This document shows positions 56,631 to 64,000 of a stretch of DNA of 64,000 nt, in pieces. The notes below the pieces were generated by a model. It searched no databases, was not told where the DNA came from, and worked only from the letters and a program-made list of their open reading frames with translations. The DNA comes from Enorma massiliensis phI (GTDB lineage: Bacteria > Actinomycetota > Coriobacteriia > Coriobacteriales > Coriobacteriaceae): positions 238,737 to 302,736 of the forward strand of contig NZ_HE978574.1 of the NCBI RefSeq assembly GCF_000311845.1, read 5' to 3'. The position numbers and the translations under genes were made by a program. Position 1 is the first letter of the stretch; each line of letters starts with the position of its first letter.

Positions 56631-58253
56631 ATGGAGCATTCGAAGCCTTCGTATTACATCACGACACCCATTTACTATGTCAACGCCAAGCCGCACCTGG
56701 GCACGGCGTACTGCACCGTCCTTGCCGACGTGCAGGCTCGTTTCCAGCGCGCATGCGGTAAGGACGTCAAATTCCTTACCGGCATGGATGAACATGGCGA
56801 GAAGGTTGCCGAGGCGGCCGAGAAGAACGGGTTCGATTCTCCGCAGGCATGGTGCGACTCCATGGAGCCCGCCTTCCGCGATCTGTGGGAGACGCTCGAG
56901 ATTTCTAACGACGACTTCATTCGCACCACGCAGCCTCGCCATATTGCGAGCGTGCAGAAGTTCCTGCAGGCATTGCTGGATCGGGGTTATATCTACAAGG
57001 GCTCGTATGATGGCTGGTACTGCCGTCCGGAGGAAACCTACTTCACCGAGACGCAGGTGCGCCACCATGAGGAAGACCGCGTAGCGGCTGGAGAGTCCCC
57101 GGCCGATCCGGCGCACCCGCTCTGCCCGGATTGCGATCGCCCGCTCGAGCGCATCGAGGAGGAGAGCTGGTTCTTCAAGCTTTCCGAGTTCCAGCAGCCG
57201 CTCCTCGACTTCTACGAGGCCCATCCCGATTTCATTCAGCCGGAAACGCGCAAGAACGAGGTCATCTCGTTCGTAAAGGGCGGCCTCAAGGACCTTTCCA
57301 TCAGCCGCTCCACGTTCGATTGGGGCGTGCCGTTCCCCTTTGACGACAAGCACGTTGCCTATGTGTGGGTCGACGCGCTCATCAACTACCTTTCTGCCGT
57401 TGGGTACGGCGCCGAGGGCGATGAAGCTGCCGACAGCCTCGCGTTCCGCTGGCCCGCGCAGGTCCATGTGGTTGGCAAGGACATCATCCGCTTCCATTGC
57501 GTCATTTGGCCGGCGCTTCTCATGGCGGCGGGCCTGCCGTTGCCTGAGCGCGTGTTCGTTCACGGCTTTTTGACCGTGCGCAACGAGGAGACGGGCAAGG
57601 CCGAGAAGATGTCGAAGAGCCGCGGCAACGCTATCGCACCGGAGGAGGTTATCGATCTTCTGGGTGTGGATGCGTACCGCTATTACTTCATGAGCGATGT
57701 CGCGCACGGCACGGATGCACCGATCAGCTGGGGCCGCATGCGCCAGGTTTACAACGCCGATTTGGCCAATAGCTGGGGAAACCTCGTAAGCCGTACGCTC
57801 AACATGAGTATGAAGTACTTCGATGGGTGCTCGCCGGTGCGCCCGGCGGACCTGGGCGGCGCATCGCCCGTGCGCGATGCCTGCGAGGGCGTGTTCGACC
57901 GTTATGCGCAGGCGATGGAGGCTATGGACTACGGCACCGCCGCATCCGAGGTGCTTGCGATTGTCTCGGCCGCTAACCACTACATCGAGGACACGGCGCC
58001 ATGGGCGCTTGCCAAGGATCCCGAGAAGGCCGGTGAGCTGGCGAGCGTGATTTGGAATCTGCTCGAGGTCATCCGCATCGCAAGCGAGCTCTACGATCCG
58101 TTTATGCCGAAGATCTCGGCCGAGGTTCGTCGCCGCCTGGCGCTCGATCCGGAGCCGTCGCGCGACCTACGCAATGCCTGCGAGTGGGGCGGCCTGGTGG
58201 GTGGCCAGCCCGTCGAGAAGGGCGAGCCCCTTTTCCCGCGCTTGGTCGACTAG
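56631..58253 (+). CDS. metG: Methionyl-tRNA synthetase
   Basis: The 540-residue class I synthetase has the HIGH-type motif PHLGTAY, GMDEHGEK, the zinc-knob CxxC (CPDCDRPL), WVDALINYLSAVG and KMSKSRGN near residue 327. The anticodon-binding helical domain is C-terminal. The EMAP-type dimerisation domain found in E. coli MetG is absent. GAGGGAGAGGA lies 12 bases before ATG 56631. Confidence 0.96.
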   Translation: MEHSKPSYYITTPIYYVNAKPHLGTAYCTVLADVQARFQRACGKDVKFLTGMDEHGEKVAEAAEKNGFDSPQAWCDSMEPAFRDLWETLEISNDDFIRTTQPRHIASVQKFLQALLDRGYIYKGSYDGWYCRPEETYFTETQVRHHEEDRVAAGESPADPAHPLCPDCDRPLERIEEESWFFKLSEFQQPLLDFYEAHPDFIQPETRKNEVISFVKGGLKDLSISRSTFDWGVPFPFDDKHVAYVWVDALINYLSAVGYGAEGDEAADSLAFRWPAQVHVVGKDIIRFHCVIWPALLMAAGLPLPERVFVHGFLTVRNEETGKAEKMSKSRGNAIAPEEVIDLLGVDAYRYYFMSDVAHGTDAPISWGRMRQVYNADLANSWGNLVSRTLNMSMKYFDGCSPVRPADLGGASPVRDACEGVFDRYAQAMEAMDYGTAASEVLAIVSAANHYIEDTAPWALAKDPEKAGELASVIWNLLEVIRIASELYDPFMPKISAEVRRRLALDPEPSRDLRNACEWGGLVGGQPVEKGEPLFPRLVD

Positions 58254-58381
58254 CCGCAATGGAGCGCCTGCCGCTTTGCTCCGGTCGGCAGCATTGCGTT
58301 CTTTGGTTCTGGTTTGCTGCGCCCTTCTGCGCCGAGTTGCAGGAGGGCGCTTGCATGGTATCGGTGTTTTTAGATTGGTAA

Positions 58382-58583
58382 AGCCGATCTTGGCTAAAAA
58401 TGTCGATTTATGGCGCTCGGTGTCGCGGGGATAGCGATGGATGCTGCGGTTTGGAGCCAATCTCCTGAGCTTTATTGATGCTTTTGCGGCTTTTTGCTGG
58501 TTCAAGGGGCGATCGGACTGCATAGTGTGGGCTACGCTGCCATTCCCAGCGCCATAAATCGACATTTTTAGCCAGAATCGGCT
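58382..58583. repeat. Long inverted-repeat element (35-bp arms, 202 bp)
   Basis: The left arm 58382-58416 (AGCCGATCTTGGCTAAAAAT...) and the right arm 58549-58583 differ at two positions over 35 bases. The 132-bp interior is AT-richer and holds no gene. It fills the metG-rsmA gap. Its arm core CCATAAATCGACATTTTTAG is similar to CGATAAATGGACGTTTTGG near 39083. The rest of the 375-base gap shows nothing. Confidence 0.88.
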
Positions 58584-58628
58584 GAGGCTGATGCATTTGC
58601 GCGACGCGCCGCGATGAAAGGAGCTCCC

Positions 58629-59582
58629 ATGACCATATCTCCGCTTGCCAATCGTGCTGCCACGCGCGAGCTGCTTGATGAGTTTGGCCTCGCCACCAAG
58701 CATCGCTTCGGGCAGAATTTCCTCATCGACAACCATGTGATCGAGCGCATCTGCGAGTTGGCGGAGCTTACCGGCACGGAGCACGTGCTCGAGGTGGGGC
58801 CGGGCATCGGAACGCTTACGCTAGCGCTCGTGCAAGAAGCGGCGCGTGTCGTATCCATCGAGATGGACAGCGCGCTCGAGCCGGTGCTCGATGCGCACGC
58901 GGCAGACTATCCCAACTTCCGCTACCTCATGGGCGACGCTCTTCGCGTGTCGCCAGAGCGCATCGTGGAGGCAGCGGGCGCCCCGCCGACGCATTTCGTG
59001 GCGAATCTACCCTACAACGTGGCAGCGACAATCATCTTGGACTTCTTTGAGAAGATGCCCAACCTCGAGCGCGCCGTCGTGATGGTGCAAAAGGAGGTCG
59101 CCGACCGCATCTCCGCACAGCCCGGTAGCAAAGACTACGGGGCCTACACTGTCAAGCTTTCGCTCTTCGCACAGGTAACTGGCCGGTTTGAGGTGCTCCC
59201 GCGCTGCTTCATGCCAGCCCCGCACGTCGATTCCGCCGTGGTGCGGCTCGATCGCCTTGGGTACGAAGCGGAGGGCCTTGTTGCGAGCGCCGGCGCTGGC
59301 TCCGTGCAGGCACAACATGGCTCAGATGCAGAGGACTTCGTTTCCAAGGTGTGCCGGGTGGTCGATGCGGCGTTCGCGCAGCGACGCAAGACCATCAGGA
59401 ATTCCATGGGATCAAGCGGGTTTGCCAAAGATGCGCTCGACGCCGCATTCGAGGCCACGGGTATCGCGCCGACCGTTCGTGCCGAGACGCTCTCAACCGA
59501 GCGATTCGTTGCGCTTGCCCAGGAACTTGCTCGCCTGGGCGGGCTGCCCGAGCCGGGAGCGCGGGGCAGGGGAAACCGATGA
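58629..59582 (+). CDS. rsmA: 16S rRNA adenine N6,N6-dimethyltransferase
   Basis: The ~317-residue RsmA/KsgA has SAM motif I VLEVGPGIGTLT, the acidic VVSIEMDSALEPVLD, motif IV FVANLPYNVAATI (NLPYN gives the adenine-binding NLPY) and a C-terminal helical domain with RRKTIRNSMG. It dimethylates A1518 and A1519. ATG 58629 is used because AAAGGAG lies 5 bases upstream; ATG 58614 is in frame without a site. An insertion of ~20 residues precedes the C-terminal domain. It overlaps tatD (ATGA). Confidence 0.95.
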   Translation: MTISPLANRAATRELLDEFGLATKHRFGQNFLIDNHVIERICELAELTGTEHVLEVGPGIGTLTLALVQEAARVVSIEMDSALEPVLDAHAADYPNFRYLMGDALRVSPERIVEAAGAPPTHFVANLPYNVAATIILDFFEKMPNLERAVVMVQKEVADRISAQPGSKDYGAYTVKLSLFAQVTGRFEVLPRCFMPAPHVDSAVVRLDRLGYEAEGLVASAGAGSVQAQHGSDAEDFVSKVCRVVDAAFAQRRKTIRNSMGSSGFAKDALDAAFEATGIAPTVRAETLSTERFVALAQELARLGGLPEPGARGRGNR

Positions 59583-60544
59583 CTCTCGCACCGCTTTCGT
59601 TCGCCAAAACGGTCAAGAAAAAGCAGCGTTCCTTTGAGCTCCCCGCACCTGCGGCCCCGCTTGCCGATACCCACGCGCACCTCACCTGTTTCTGGAACAA
59701 AACGCCCGCCGAGGCGCTTGCGCGCGCCGCTCGCGCGGGAGTGCGTTCGCTCGTTACGCTCTGGGATCCCATCGCAGACGACTTCGATTCCTTTCCTGCA
59801 TTTCGCGCATGGCTTGCCGAACAGCTCGCCGTGGCGCGTGAACAGGCGGAGCGAGATGGCTCGCCCCTCGACCTTTTTGACAACGTCCGATTCCTTGCGG
59901 GTGTGCACCCCTATGGAGCGCTCGATTTCATGAGCCGGGAATCCCAGGTGCTCAGCCAGCTCCGCGAGGCGCTTTTAGATCCGCTGTGTGCGGGGATAGG
60001 CGAGATTGGTCTCGACTACCACTTCGACGCGGATGACAACATCGAAGCGGCTCCGCATGACGTTCAGATTGCTTGCATGGAATCGCAGCTCGCGCTTGCC
60101 AGCGAGAACGGGGTTCCCGTCGAGCTGCATCTGAGAAACGATGCGGGCGACGAGGCGCGCGGGGCGCACGAAGATGCCTACCGCGTGCTGCAAGAGCACG
60201 GTGTTCCGCAGGCTGGCTGCGTGCTCCACTGCTTTACTGAAGATCTGCCCACTGCGGAGCGCTTTTATGGTCTCGGCTGTTATATAGCGTTCGGCGGGGC
60301 TGCGACGTTCAAGCGCAACGAGGGCATTCGCGAGGCCTTCGCCGCCTGTCCGCTCGATCGCATCTTGTTCGAAACCGATTGTCCTTATATGGCCCCTGAG
60401 CCCATTCGAGGGGTGGAGTGCGAGCCCGCGATGATCGGATTCACCGCCGATGCGCTCGCCCACGACCGTGCCGAGCGCACGGGCGAGGCCCCCGCAGCCA
60501 TCGCGCAGGCAGCATACGATAACGCCCGCGCGCTCTTCGCCTGA
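59579..60544 (+). CDS. tatD: TatD family metal-dependent DNase/hydrolase
   Basis: This 321-residue TIM-barrel metallohydrolase has metal ligands in ADTHAHLTCF (His-x-His), IGEIGLDYH (Glu), VELHLRN (His), VLHCFTED (His) and LFETDCPYMAPEP (Asp). It has an N-terminal extension of ~35 residues and an insertion near residues 75-105 compared with compact TatD proteins. The ATG overlaps the rsmA stop. The C-terminal ~30 codons (ALAHDRAERTGEAPAA...) are duplicated in altered form downstream (60615-60707). Confidence 0.9.
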   Translation: MTLAPLSFAKTVKKKQRSFELPAPAAPLADTHAHLTCFWNKTPAEALARAARAGVRSLVTLWDPIADDFDSFPAFRAWLAEQLAVAREQAERDGSPLDLFDNVRFLAGVHPYGALDFMSRESQVLSQLREALLDPLCAGIGEIGLDYHFDADDNIEAAPHDVQIACMESQLALASENGVPVELHLRNDAGDEARGAHEDAYRVLQEHGVPQAGCVLHCFTEDLPTAERFYGLGCYIAFGGAATFKRNEGIREAFAACPLDRILFETDCPYMAPEPIRGVECEPAMIGFTADALAHDRAERTGEAPAAIAQAAYDNARALFA

Positions 60545-60555
60545 AACGCATCGTG

Positions 60556-60611
60556 AATCGCAGACACCGGGTGTTGGCGTTTCAATCGCAGACACCGGGT
60601 GTTGGCGTTTC
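60556..60611. repeat. Two perfect tandem 28-bp units after tatD
   Basis: AATCGCAGACACCGGGTGTTGGCGTTTC occurs at 60556-60583 and 60584-60611 without change; only the first 20 bases distinguish it from background. Each holds the palindrome ACACCGGGTGT. They sit between the tatD stop and its duplicated tail. Confidence 0.95.
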
Positions 60612-60614
60612 AAT

Positions 60615-60707
60615 GCGGTCGCCTACGACCGTGCCGAGCGCACGGGCGAAGACCCTGGCCTGGCCGTGCGTGCCGCATGGGAGAACGCACGCCGTCTGTT
60701 CTACTAA
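60615..60707 (+). pseudogene. Second copy of the tatD 3' end
   Basis: Thirty codons read AVAYDRAERTGEDPGLA, VRAAWENARRLFY and stop, matching the real tatD end ALAHDRAERTGEAPAAIA, QAAYDNARALFA. The DNA is near-identical over GACCGTGCCGAGCGCACGGG and diverges afterwards with conservative changes. It has no start of its own. It may be the original tatD C-terminus displaced by recombination, or a partial duplicate that has drifted. Confidence 0.8.
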
Positions 60708-60770
60708 ATCGATGCCTCCAGAGCGGGTATAACAACTGCACGAAACGATGCTGAGAAGCGGGGGCTTTCC

Positions 60771-62051
60771 ATGGCGAAGACAAAGGGTGCAAAATCGGCG
60801 GCGAAAGAGGCAGAGAAGAGTGCTCGCAAGCGCGCGAAAGCCAGCAGGAAGATGAGGGAGCGGGCGGATGCGTCGCTCGATGCCGATGCCCGCGTAAGCG
60901 AGGAAGCCCGGCGCAAGGCATTGAAGCGCGAGCTGAAGAAGCACGGAAAGGCGAAGAAGGACGCGCGTGCCATCATACGAGAAGAGGCGCGCGAGCATGC
61001 CGAGGCCAGCAAGGCCATTCGCAGGGAAACCGATCGAGCCATCAAGAGCATTGCCGCTCAGGCGGCTGTTGATGCGGCGAATACTGCCGCCCAGACCGCC
61101 GCGCGCGCGGCGCAAGAGGCGGCGCGCCACCTCTCGCCGCGCTACTCTGCCCCACGTCCTGTCGCGGGGCGCACGGCGCTGGGGTCGTGGGACCTGCACA
61201 ATCACTCGGTCTTCTCGGACGGCTCTTGTACGGTCGACGAGCTCATTGCCGGGGCGCGGGCGGCAGGCCTCACGCGTATTGCCATTACCGATCACGATTG
61301 TCTCTCCCAGCTCTCCTTTATTCGCGCGAGGTCGCGCGAGCTAAGTTTTCCGGTGCTTGCGGGCGTCGAGGTGTCGGCGCACGATCCGGCGACGGGGCGC
61401 AAGGTGCACGTCCTGGGCTTTGGGCTGGAGGCGACCGCAGACGGTTCGGGGCCGGTTGAGCGGCTCGTCGCGCCCACGCTGTTCGCGCGCACGGCGACCA
61501 GCCTATGGCAGGCATGGGTACTCAAGCGCGAAGACGTTGAGTTCTCTGGTCACAGGCTCTCGTTCGACGAGGTGTACGATGTCGCGAGGGCAAGCACGGG
61601 CATCTACAAGCAGCACATCATGGAGGCGCTCACGCGGCGCCCGCATACCGACCCCGATTACCAGTTCTGCTATCAATGCTGGTTCAAGGGAGATAGCCCG
61701 GCGAATCGCACCGTCGAATATCCGACGGCGGTCGAGGCGGTGCGCGCCATCCGCGAGCAAGGGGGCGTGCCGGTTCTCGCGCATCCGGGGCAGACGAAGT
61801 CGTGGGCCATCGTGCCGGAGCTCGTTGGCGCAGGGCTCATGGGCATCGAGGCGTTCCATCCGGACCACGGGCCCGTTGAAGAGGGGCTGGCATTCGAGCT
61901 CGCCGAGCGTCTTGGTCTCTTCGTGACGGGCGGCAGCGACTACCATGGCAAGTACGGTAGCTCCCCCGCGCTGGGAACGAGTTTTGTGTGCCCTGAAGAG
62001 GCGGGAAGCAAGGTCGAGGGGCTGTTTGCCAGCGAGGCCGCGCTTTCGTAG
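60771..62051 (+). CDS. PHP-domain phosphoesterase with a histone-like N-terminal tail
   Basis: The 426-residue protein has ~125 N-terminal residues that are almost only Lys, Ala, Arg and Glu (KSAAKEAEKSARKRAKAS and similar), predicted helical and strongly basic. A PHP domain follows: DLHNHSVFSDGSC (His143, His145), ITDHDCLSQL, VEVSAHD, HPGQTKSW and GGSDYHGKYG give the metal ligands of TrpH/RNase AM-like 3'-5' nucleases and phosphatases. The tail could bind nucleic acid or polyphosphate. ATG 60771 is preceded by a weak GGGG. Confidence 0.85.
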   Translation: MAKTKGAKSAAKEAEKSARKRAKASRKMRERADASLDADARVSEEARRKALKRELKKHGKAKKDARAIIREEAREHAEASKAIRRETDRAIKSIAAQAAVDAANTAAQTAARAAQEAARHLSPRYSAPRPVAGRTALGSWDLHNHSVFSDGSCTVDELIAGARAAGLTRIAITDHDCLSQLSFIRARSRELSFPVLAGVEVSAHDPATGRKVHVLGFGLEATADGSGPVERLVAPTLFARTATSLWQAWVLKREDVEFSGHRLSFDEVYDVARASTGIYKQHIMEALTRRPHTDPDYQFCYQCWFKGDSPANRTVEYPTAVEAVRAIREQGGVPVLAHPGQTKSWAIVPELVGAGLMGIEAFHPDHGPVEEGLAFELAERLGLFVTGGSDYHGKYGSSPALGTSFVCPEEAGSKVEGLFASEAALS

Positions 62052-62068
62052 CCCGCATCCACGCGCAT

Positions 62069-62180
62069 GTTGCGCCTTGGGCGCGGAGCGATTGCCCCGG
62101 TTTCTGCTACGCCTTGGGCGCCGGGCGATAATCTCAATCTCCGCTACGCCTTGGGCGTCGTGGCGATGACCTCGGTTTCT
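62069..62180. repeat. Three 37-38-bp units spanning the dac 3' end
   Basis: Units at 62069-62105, 62106-62142 and 62143-62180 share GCTACGCCTTGGGCG and a GGTTTCT/AATCTCC end. The last unit encodes the final codons and stop of the D,D-carboxypeptidase on the minus strand; the other two follow the stop. Confidence 0.9.
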
Positions 62181-63505
62181 GCTGCGCCCGGCTCTCCCGT
62201 GAAGAAACGCGTGAAGCGGTCGAGCTGCACAAGGAGCCATTCAAGCGGCGAAGGGGCCCGGACTTCCTCTGCGGCAACGAGCTCAACGGAGGCGAGCTCC
62301 GTTTCTCCCTGACAAAGCGCGAGGGTCCCTGCATGGTCGCCGCGCTGCACATCGCCAGAAAAATCGACGGTATCGACCTTGAGCGAAATATCGCCCTCGA
62401 GGTCGAAGTAGCTAGCGGTAGCGTTGGCGTCGGCAACGGTGACATCAACGGTCTTGTCGGTCCAATCCGTATCGGACGCGCGTGCGATGAGCGGGTCGCC
62501 GTCGGGCGTGAGCTTGCTGCTCTCAAAGAGCGGAACGGTCTTGAGGTGCTCGTAGTACCAGTTGGCGAGTGTTAGGGTGTTGCTGAAGCGGGAATCGTTG
62601 TCGCTGCAACCCAAGACAACGACGTAGACCTCTTTTTCGTCGCGCTGGAACGTTCCCACAAAGCAGGTTCCCGCATCGTAGGTGGTTCCTGTCTTGCCGC
62701 CCACGTTGCCCTCTTGTCCGAGGATGTCGTTGCGCACCTTGAAGGTGACCTCGCGCTCGGCGCCGTCAGCACCGGTTACCGTGATAGTGTTGTCGCCGCT
62801 GCCATCGATCTCGCGGAACGTGTCGTTTTTCATCGCGTAGCTGAACATCGTCACCACGTCGCGCGCGGAGGCGTGCATATCGCCAACCCAGTCTCCGAAG
62901 TCAAGCCCATGGGGGTTGGTGAACGTGGCGTCCATGCCCAGCCCGGCCGCCTTGTCGTTCATCGCCTGGATGAAGGTTGCGTACGGGTCGGTGCTTGCCG
63001 GGTCGATGATTGCTCCCACGGTCGTGGCGATGGCCATGGCGGCGTCGTTGCCCGAGGGGATGAGGAGCGCCCTGAGCGCCGTCTCAAGGGTGAGCGTGTC
63101 GCCTTCTTGCAGGTGGGCGGTCGACTCGCCTACCGTGGCCGCTGCGTGATCGACGGTTATCGTGGTGGAGAGGTCGGCGTTTTCGAGCGCAACGATGGCG
63201 GTCATGACCTTGGTGATCGAGGCGATCTTGGTCTGCGTGTCGGCATCGCGTTCAAAATAAACGGTTCCGTTCGGGTCCATGACGATTGCCTGTGCCGCTT
63301 CGATATCGGGAAGATCGGCGTCGGCGAGCCCGCGCTCTTCCGCCGTGACTCCGCAGACGATGTCCGTCATGCGCGTTTCCGCTCCGGCGAGGGCGGGCGT
63401 GCCAAGCAGCACGCAGCATGCGAGACTCAGGACCGCGAGAAGCCGCGGCATGAGGACGCGGGCGCTATGGGCACGGCGCGCGGGGAGCTGGAATGATTCG
63501 AGCAC
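62144..63505 (-). CDS. Serine-type D-alanyl-D-alanine carboxypeptidase (DacA/DacF-like)
   Basis: The ~453-residue protein has a signal peptide (MPRLLAVLSLACCVLLG to ALAGAE), then the S11 peptidase domain with SITK (Ser96-Lys99), SGN (151-153) and KTGTT. A beta-rich C-terminal domain follows, then a C-terminal amphipathic/hydrophobic stretch (LEWLLVQLDRFTRFFTGE) that should tether it to the membrane. It trims peptidoglycan pentapeptides. The GTG start at 63503-63505 has AAGGAGG 4 bases upstream. Its last codons belong to a three-unit tandem repeat. Confidence 0.9.
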   Translation of the reverse strand: MLESFQLPARRAHSARVLMPRLLAVLSLACCVLLGTPALAGAETRMTDIVCGVTAEERGLADADLPDIEAAQAIVMDPNGTVYFERDADTQTKIASITKVMTAIVALENADLSTTITVDHAAATVGESTAHLQEGDTLTLETALRALLIPSGNDAAMAIATTVGAIIDPASTDPYATFIQAMNDKAAGLGMDATFTNPHGLDFGDWVGDMHASARDVVTMFSYAMKNDTFREIDGSGDNTITVTGADGAEREVTFKVRNDILGQEGNVGGKTGTTYDAGTCFVGTFQRDEKEVYVVVLGCSDNDSRFSNTLTLANWYYEHLKTVPLFESSKLTPDGDPLIARASDTDWTDKTVDVTVADANATASYFDLEGDISLKVDTVDFSGDVQRGDHAGTLALCQGETELASVELVAAEEVRAPSPLEWLLVQLDRFTRFFTGEPGAAETEVIATTPKA

Positions 63506-63897
63506 GGTTCCTCCTTGTGGCGCGAGGCGGGCGCATCGAGTTGGTGGCTGCGCTCCATTATACGGTTCTGCGGCGAGCGCATCGCGCGTGGCACGACTCG
63601 TTGAGGCAAGGCTCCGTATCGGGCGGTCCGCGCGTGGTCGGAGCTGAGGCAGTCCCACATGCGCTTTGCAGACGGACGGCATCGCGCGTTCCCTGTTATG
63701 GGCGGTTTCGCGTAAGTACGGCACGCGGGCTGTCCTGCACCGCCTCGCGCACCTCCGTTCCACCTTAAGCCCCGTATCATTCCGCCAACGGTATGGGAGA
63801 ATGGTCGGAAAGCCGTTAAGGTTAACTTAAGCTTCGAGGGCTATCTTTGACCCGACTTCCCCGCGGGCATAATGGAAGGGGGGAAAGGAGCCATTTG
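63506..63897. promoter_or_regulatory. Divergent gap with the response-regulator promoter
   Basis: A promoter is visible: TTGACC (63847-63852) and CATAAT (63868-63873). Upstream, GTTAAGGTTAACTTAAG (63815-63831) has repeated TTAAG/TTAAC half sites, as expected for OmpR-family autoregulation. No gene is supported in the rest of the 392 bases. Confidence 0.5.
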
Positions 63898-64000
63898 GTG
63901 AAAACGCGTATCCTCGTCGTGGACGACGAGAAGACTATTACCGACCTCGTGGGCATCTATCTGCGCAACGAGGGCTACGAGGTCCAGCTTGCCTATAACG
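63898..64000 (+). CDS. OmpR-family response regulator, N-terminal part
   Basis: GTG 63898 follows AAAGGAG. The 34 visible residues, VKTRILVVDDEKTITDLV with GIYLRNEGYEVQLAYN, are the start of a receiver domain with the acidic pair DD that binds Mg2+; the phosphorylated Asp lies beyond the window. VanR/SrrA-like regulators begin this way. A sensor kinase is expected downstream. Confidence 0.85.
   Translation, partial: MKTRILVVDDEKTITDLVGIYLRNEGYEVQLAYN

Noticed and set aside
60556-60611. Possible CRISPR array
   Set aside because: Two 28-mers directly adjoin without spacers, and no cas genes are present.

Overview
The window looks like a chromosome segment of a gut Coriobacteriia, most likely Collinsella or a close relative. 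It has high GC, many GTG and TTG starts with strong AGGAGG ribosome sites, several PTS permeases, no respiratory genes, a Gram-positive style Tad pilus locus and a Phe T-box ahead of pheST. The genus is inferred from gene content; no rRNA gene is present to confirm it.

Layout. 1-4.0 kb: the end of an aconitase X gene pair, a zinc-ribbon membrane protein, a TetR regulator, tRNA-Arg(CCT) with a duplicated 3' end, and a YitT protein. 4.0-11.5 kb: two GntR/UTRA regulators bracket two FrlB-like SIS deglycases, a mannose-family PTS (IIA, IIB, IIC, IID) and a HAD phosphatase. Together these closely resemble a fructoselysine/glucoselysine (Amadori product) utilisation locus. A 20-bp tandem duplication appears to have split an ancestral IIA-IIB fusion. 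11.5-20 kb: recQ, a Gfo/Idh/MocA oxidoreductase, metA (acetyl-CoA type, Glu111) and an M16C peptidase. 20-29 kb: an EamA transporter; an RpiR regulator with a glucoside-family PTS, an HSL-type esterase and a class II aldolase; then an M32 carboxypeptidase. 28.8-35.2 kb: a membrane-anchored Ntn amidase, T-box-pheST and a PF00882-type protein behind a structured leader.

35.3-37.0 kb holds a DUF559-like nuclease gene between two copies, in opposite orientation, of a ~144-bp palindromic repeat. 37-44 kb: pyk, a seven-unit 30-bp minisatellite, a Ca2+-type P-ATPase and rsgA. 44-54 kb: a complete-looking Tad pilus operon (cpaB, tadZ, tadA, tadB, tadC, flp, TadE/TadG-like pseudopilins, DUF192) with a probable one-base frameshift in the last pseudopilin. 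54-64 kb: tRNA-Phe, a GH5 protein lacking the usual acid/base Glu, rsmI, metG, rsmA, tatD, a PHP protein with a histone-like tail, a D,D-carboxypeptidase and the start of an OmpR-family response regulator.

Two genome-scale patterns cross the region. First, many intergenic gaps hold long inverted repeats with 25-37-bp arms; most differ in sequence and two kinds occur twice. Second, several genes (tRNA-Arg, the EamA gene, tatD, dac) have their own 3' end, including the stop codon, repeated downstream as 28-130-bp duplications. These patterns, the split PTS protein and the repeat-flanked nuclease are the least explained parts of the window.
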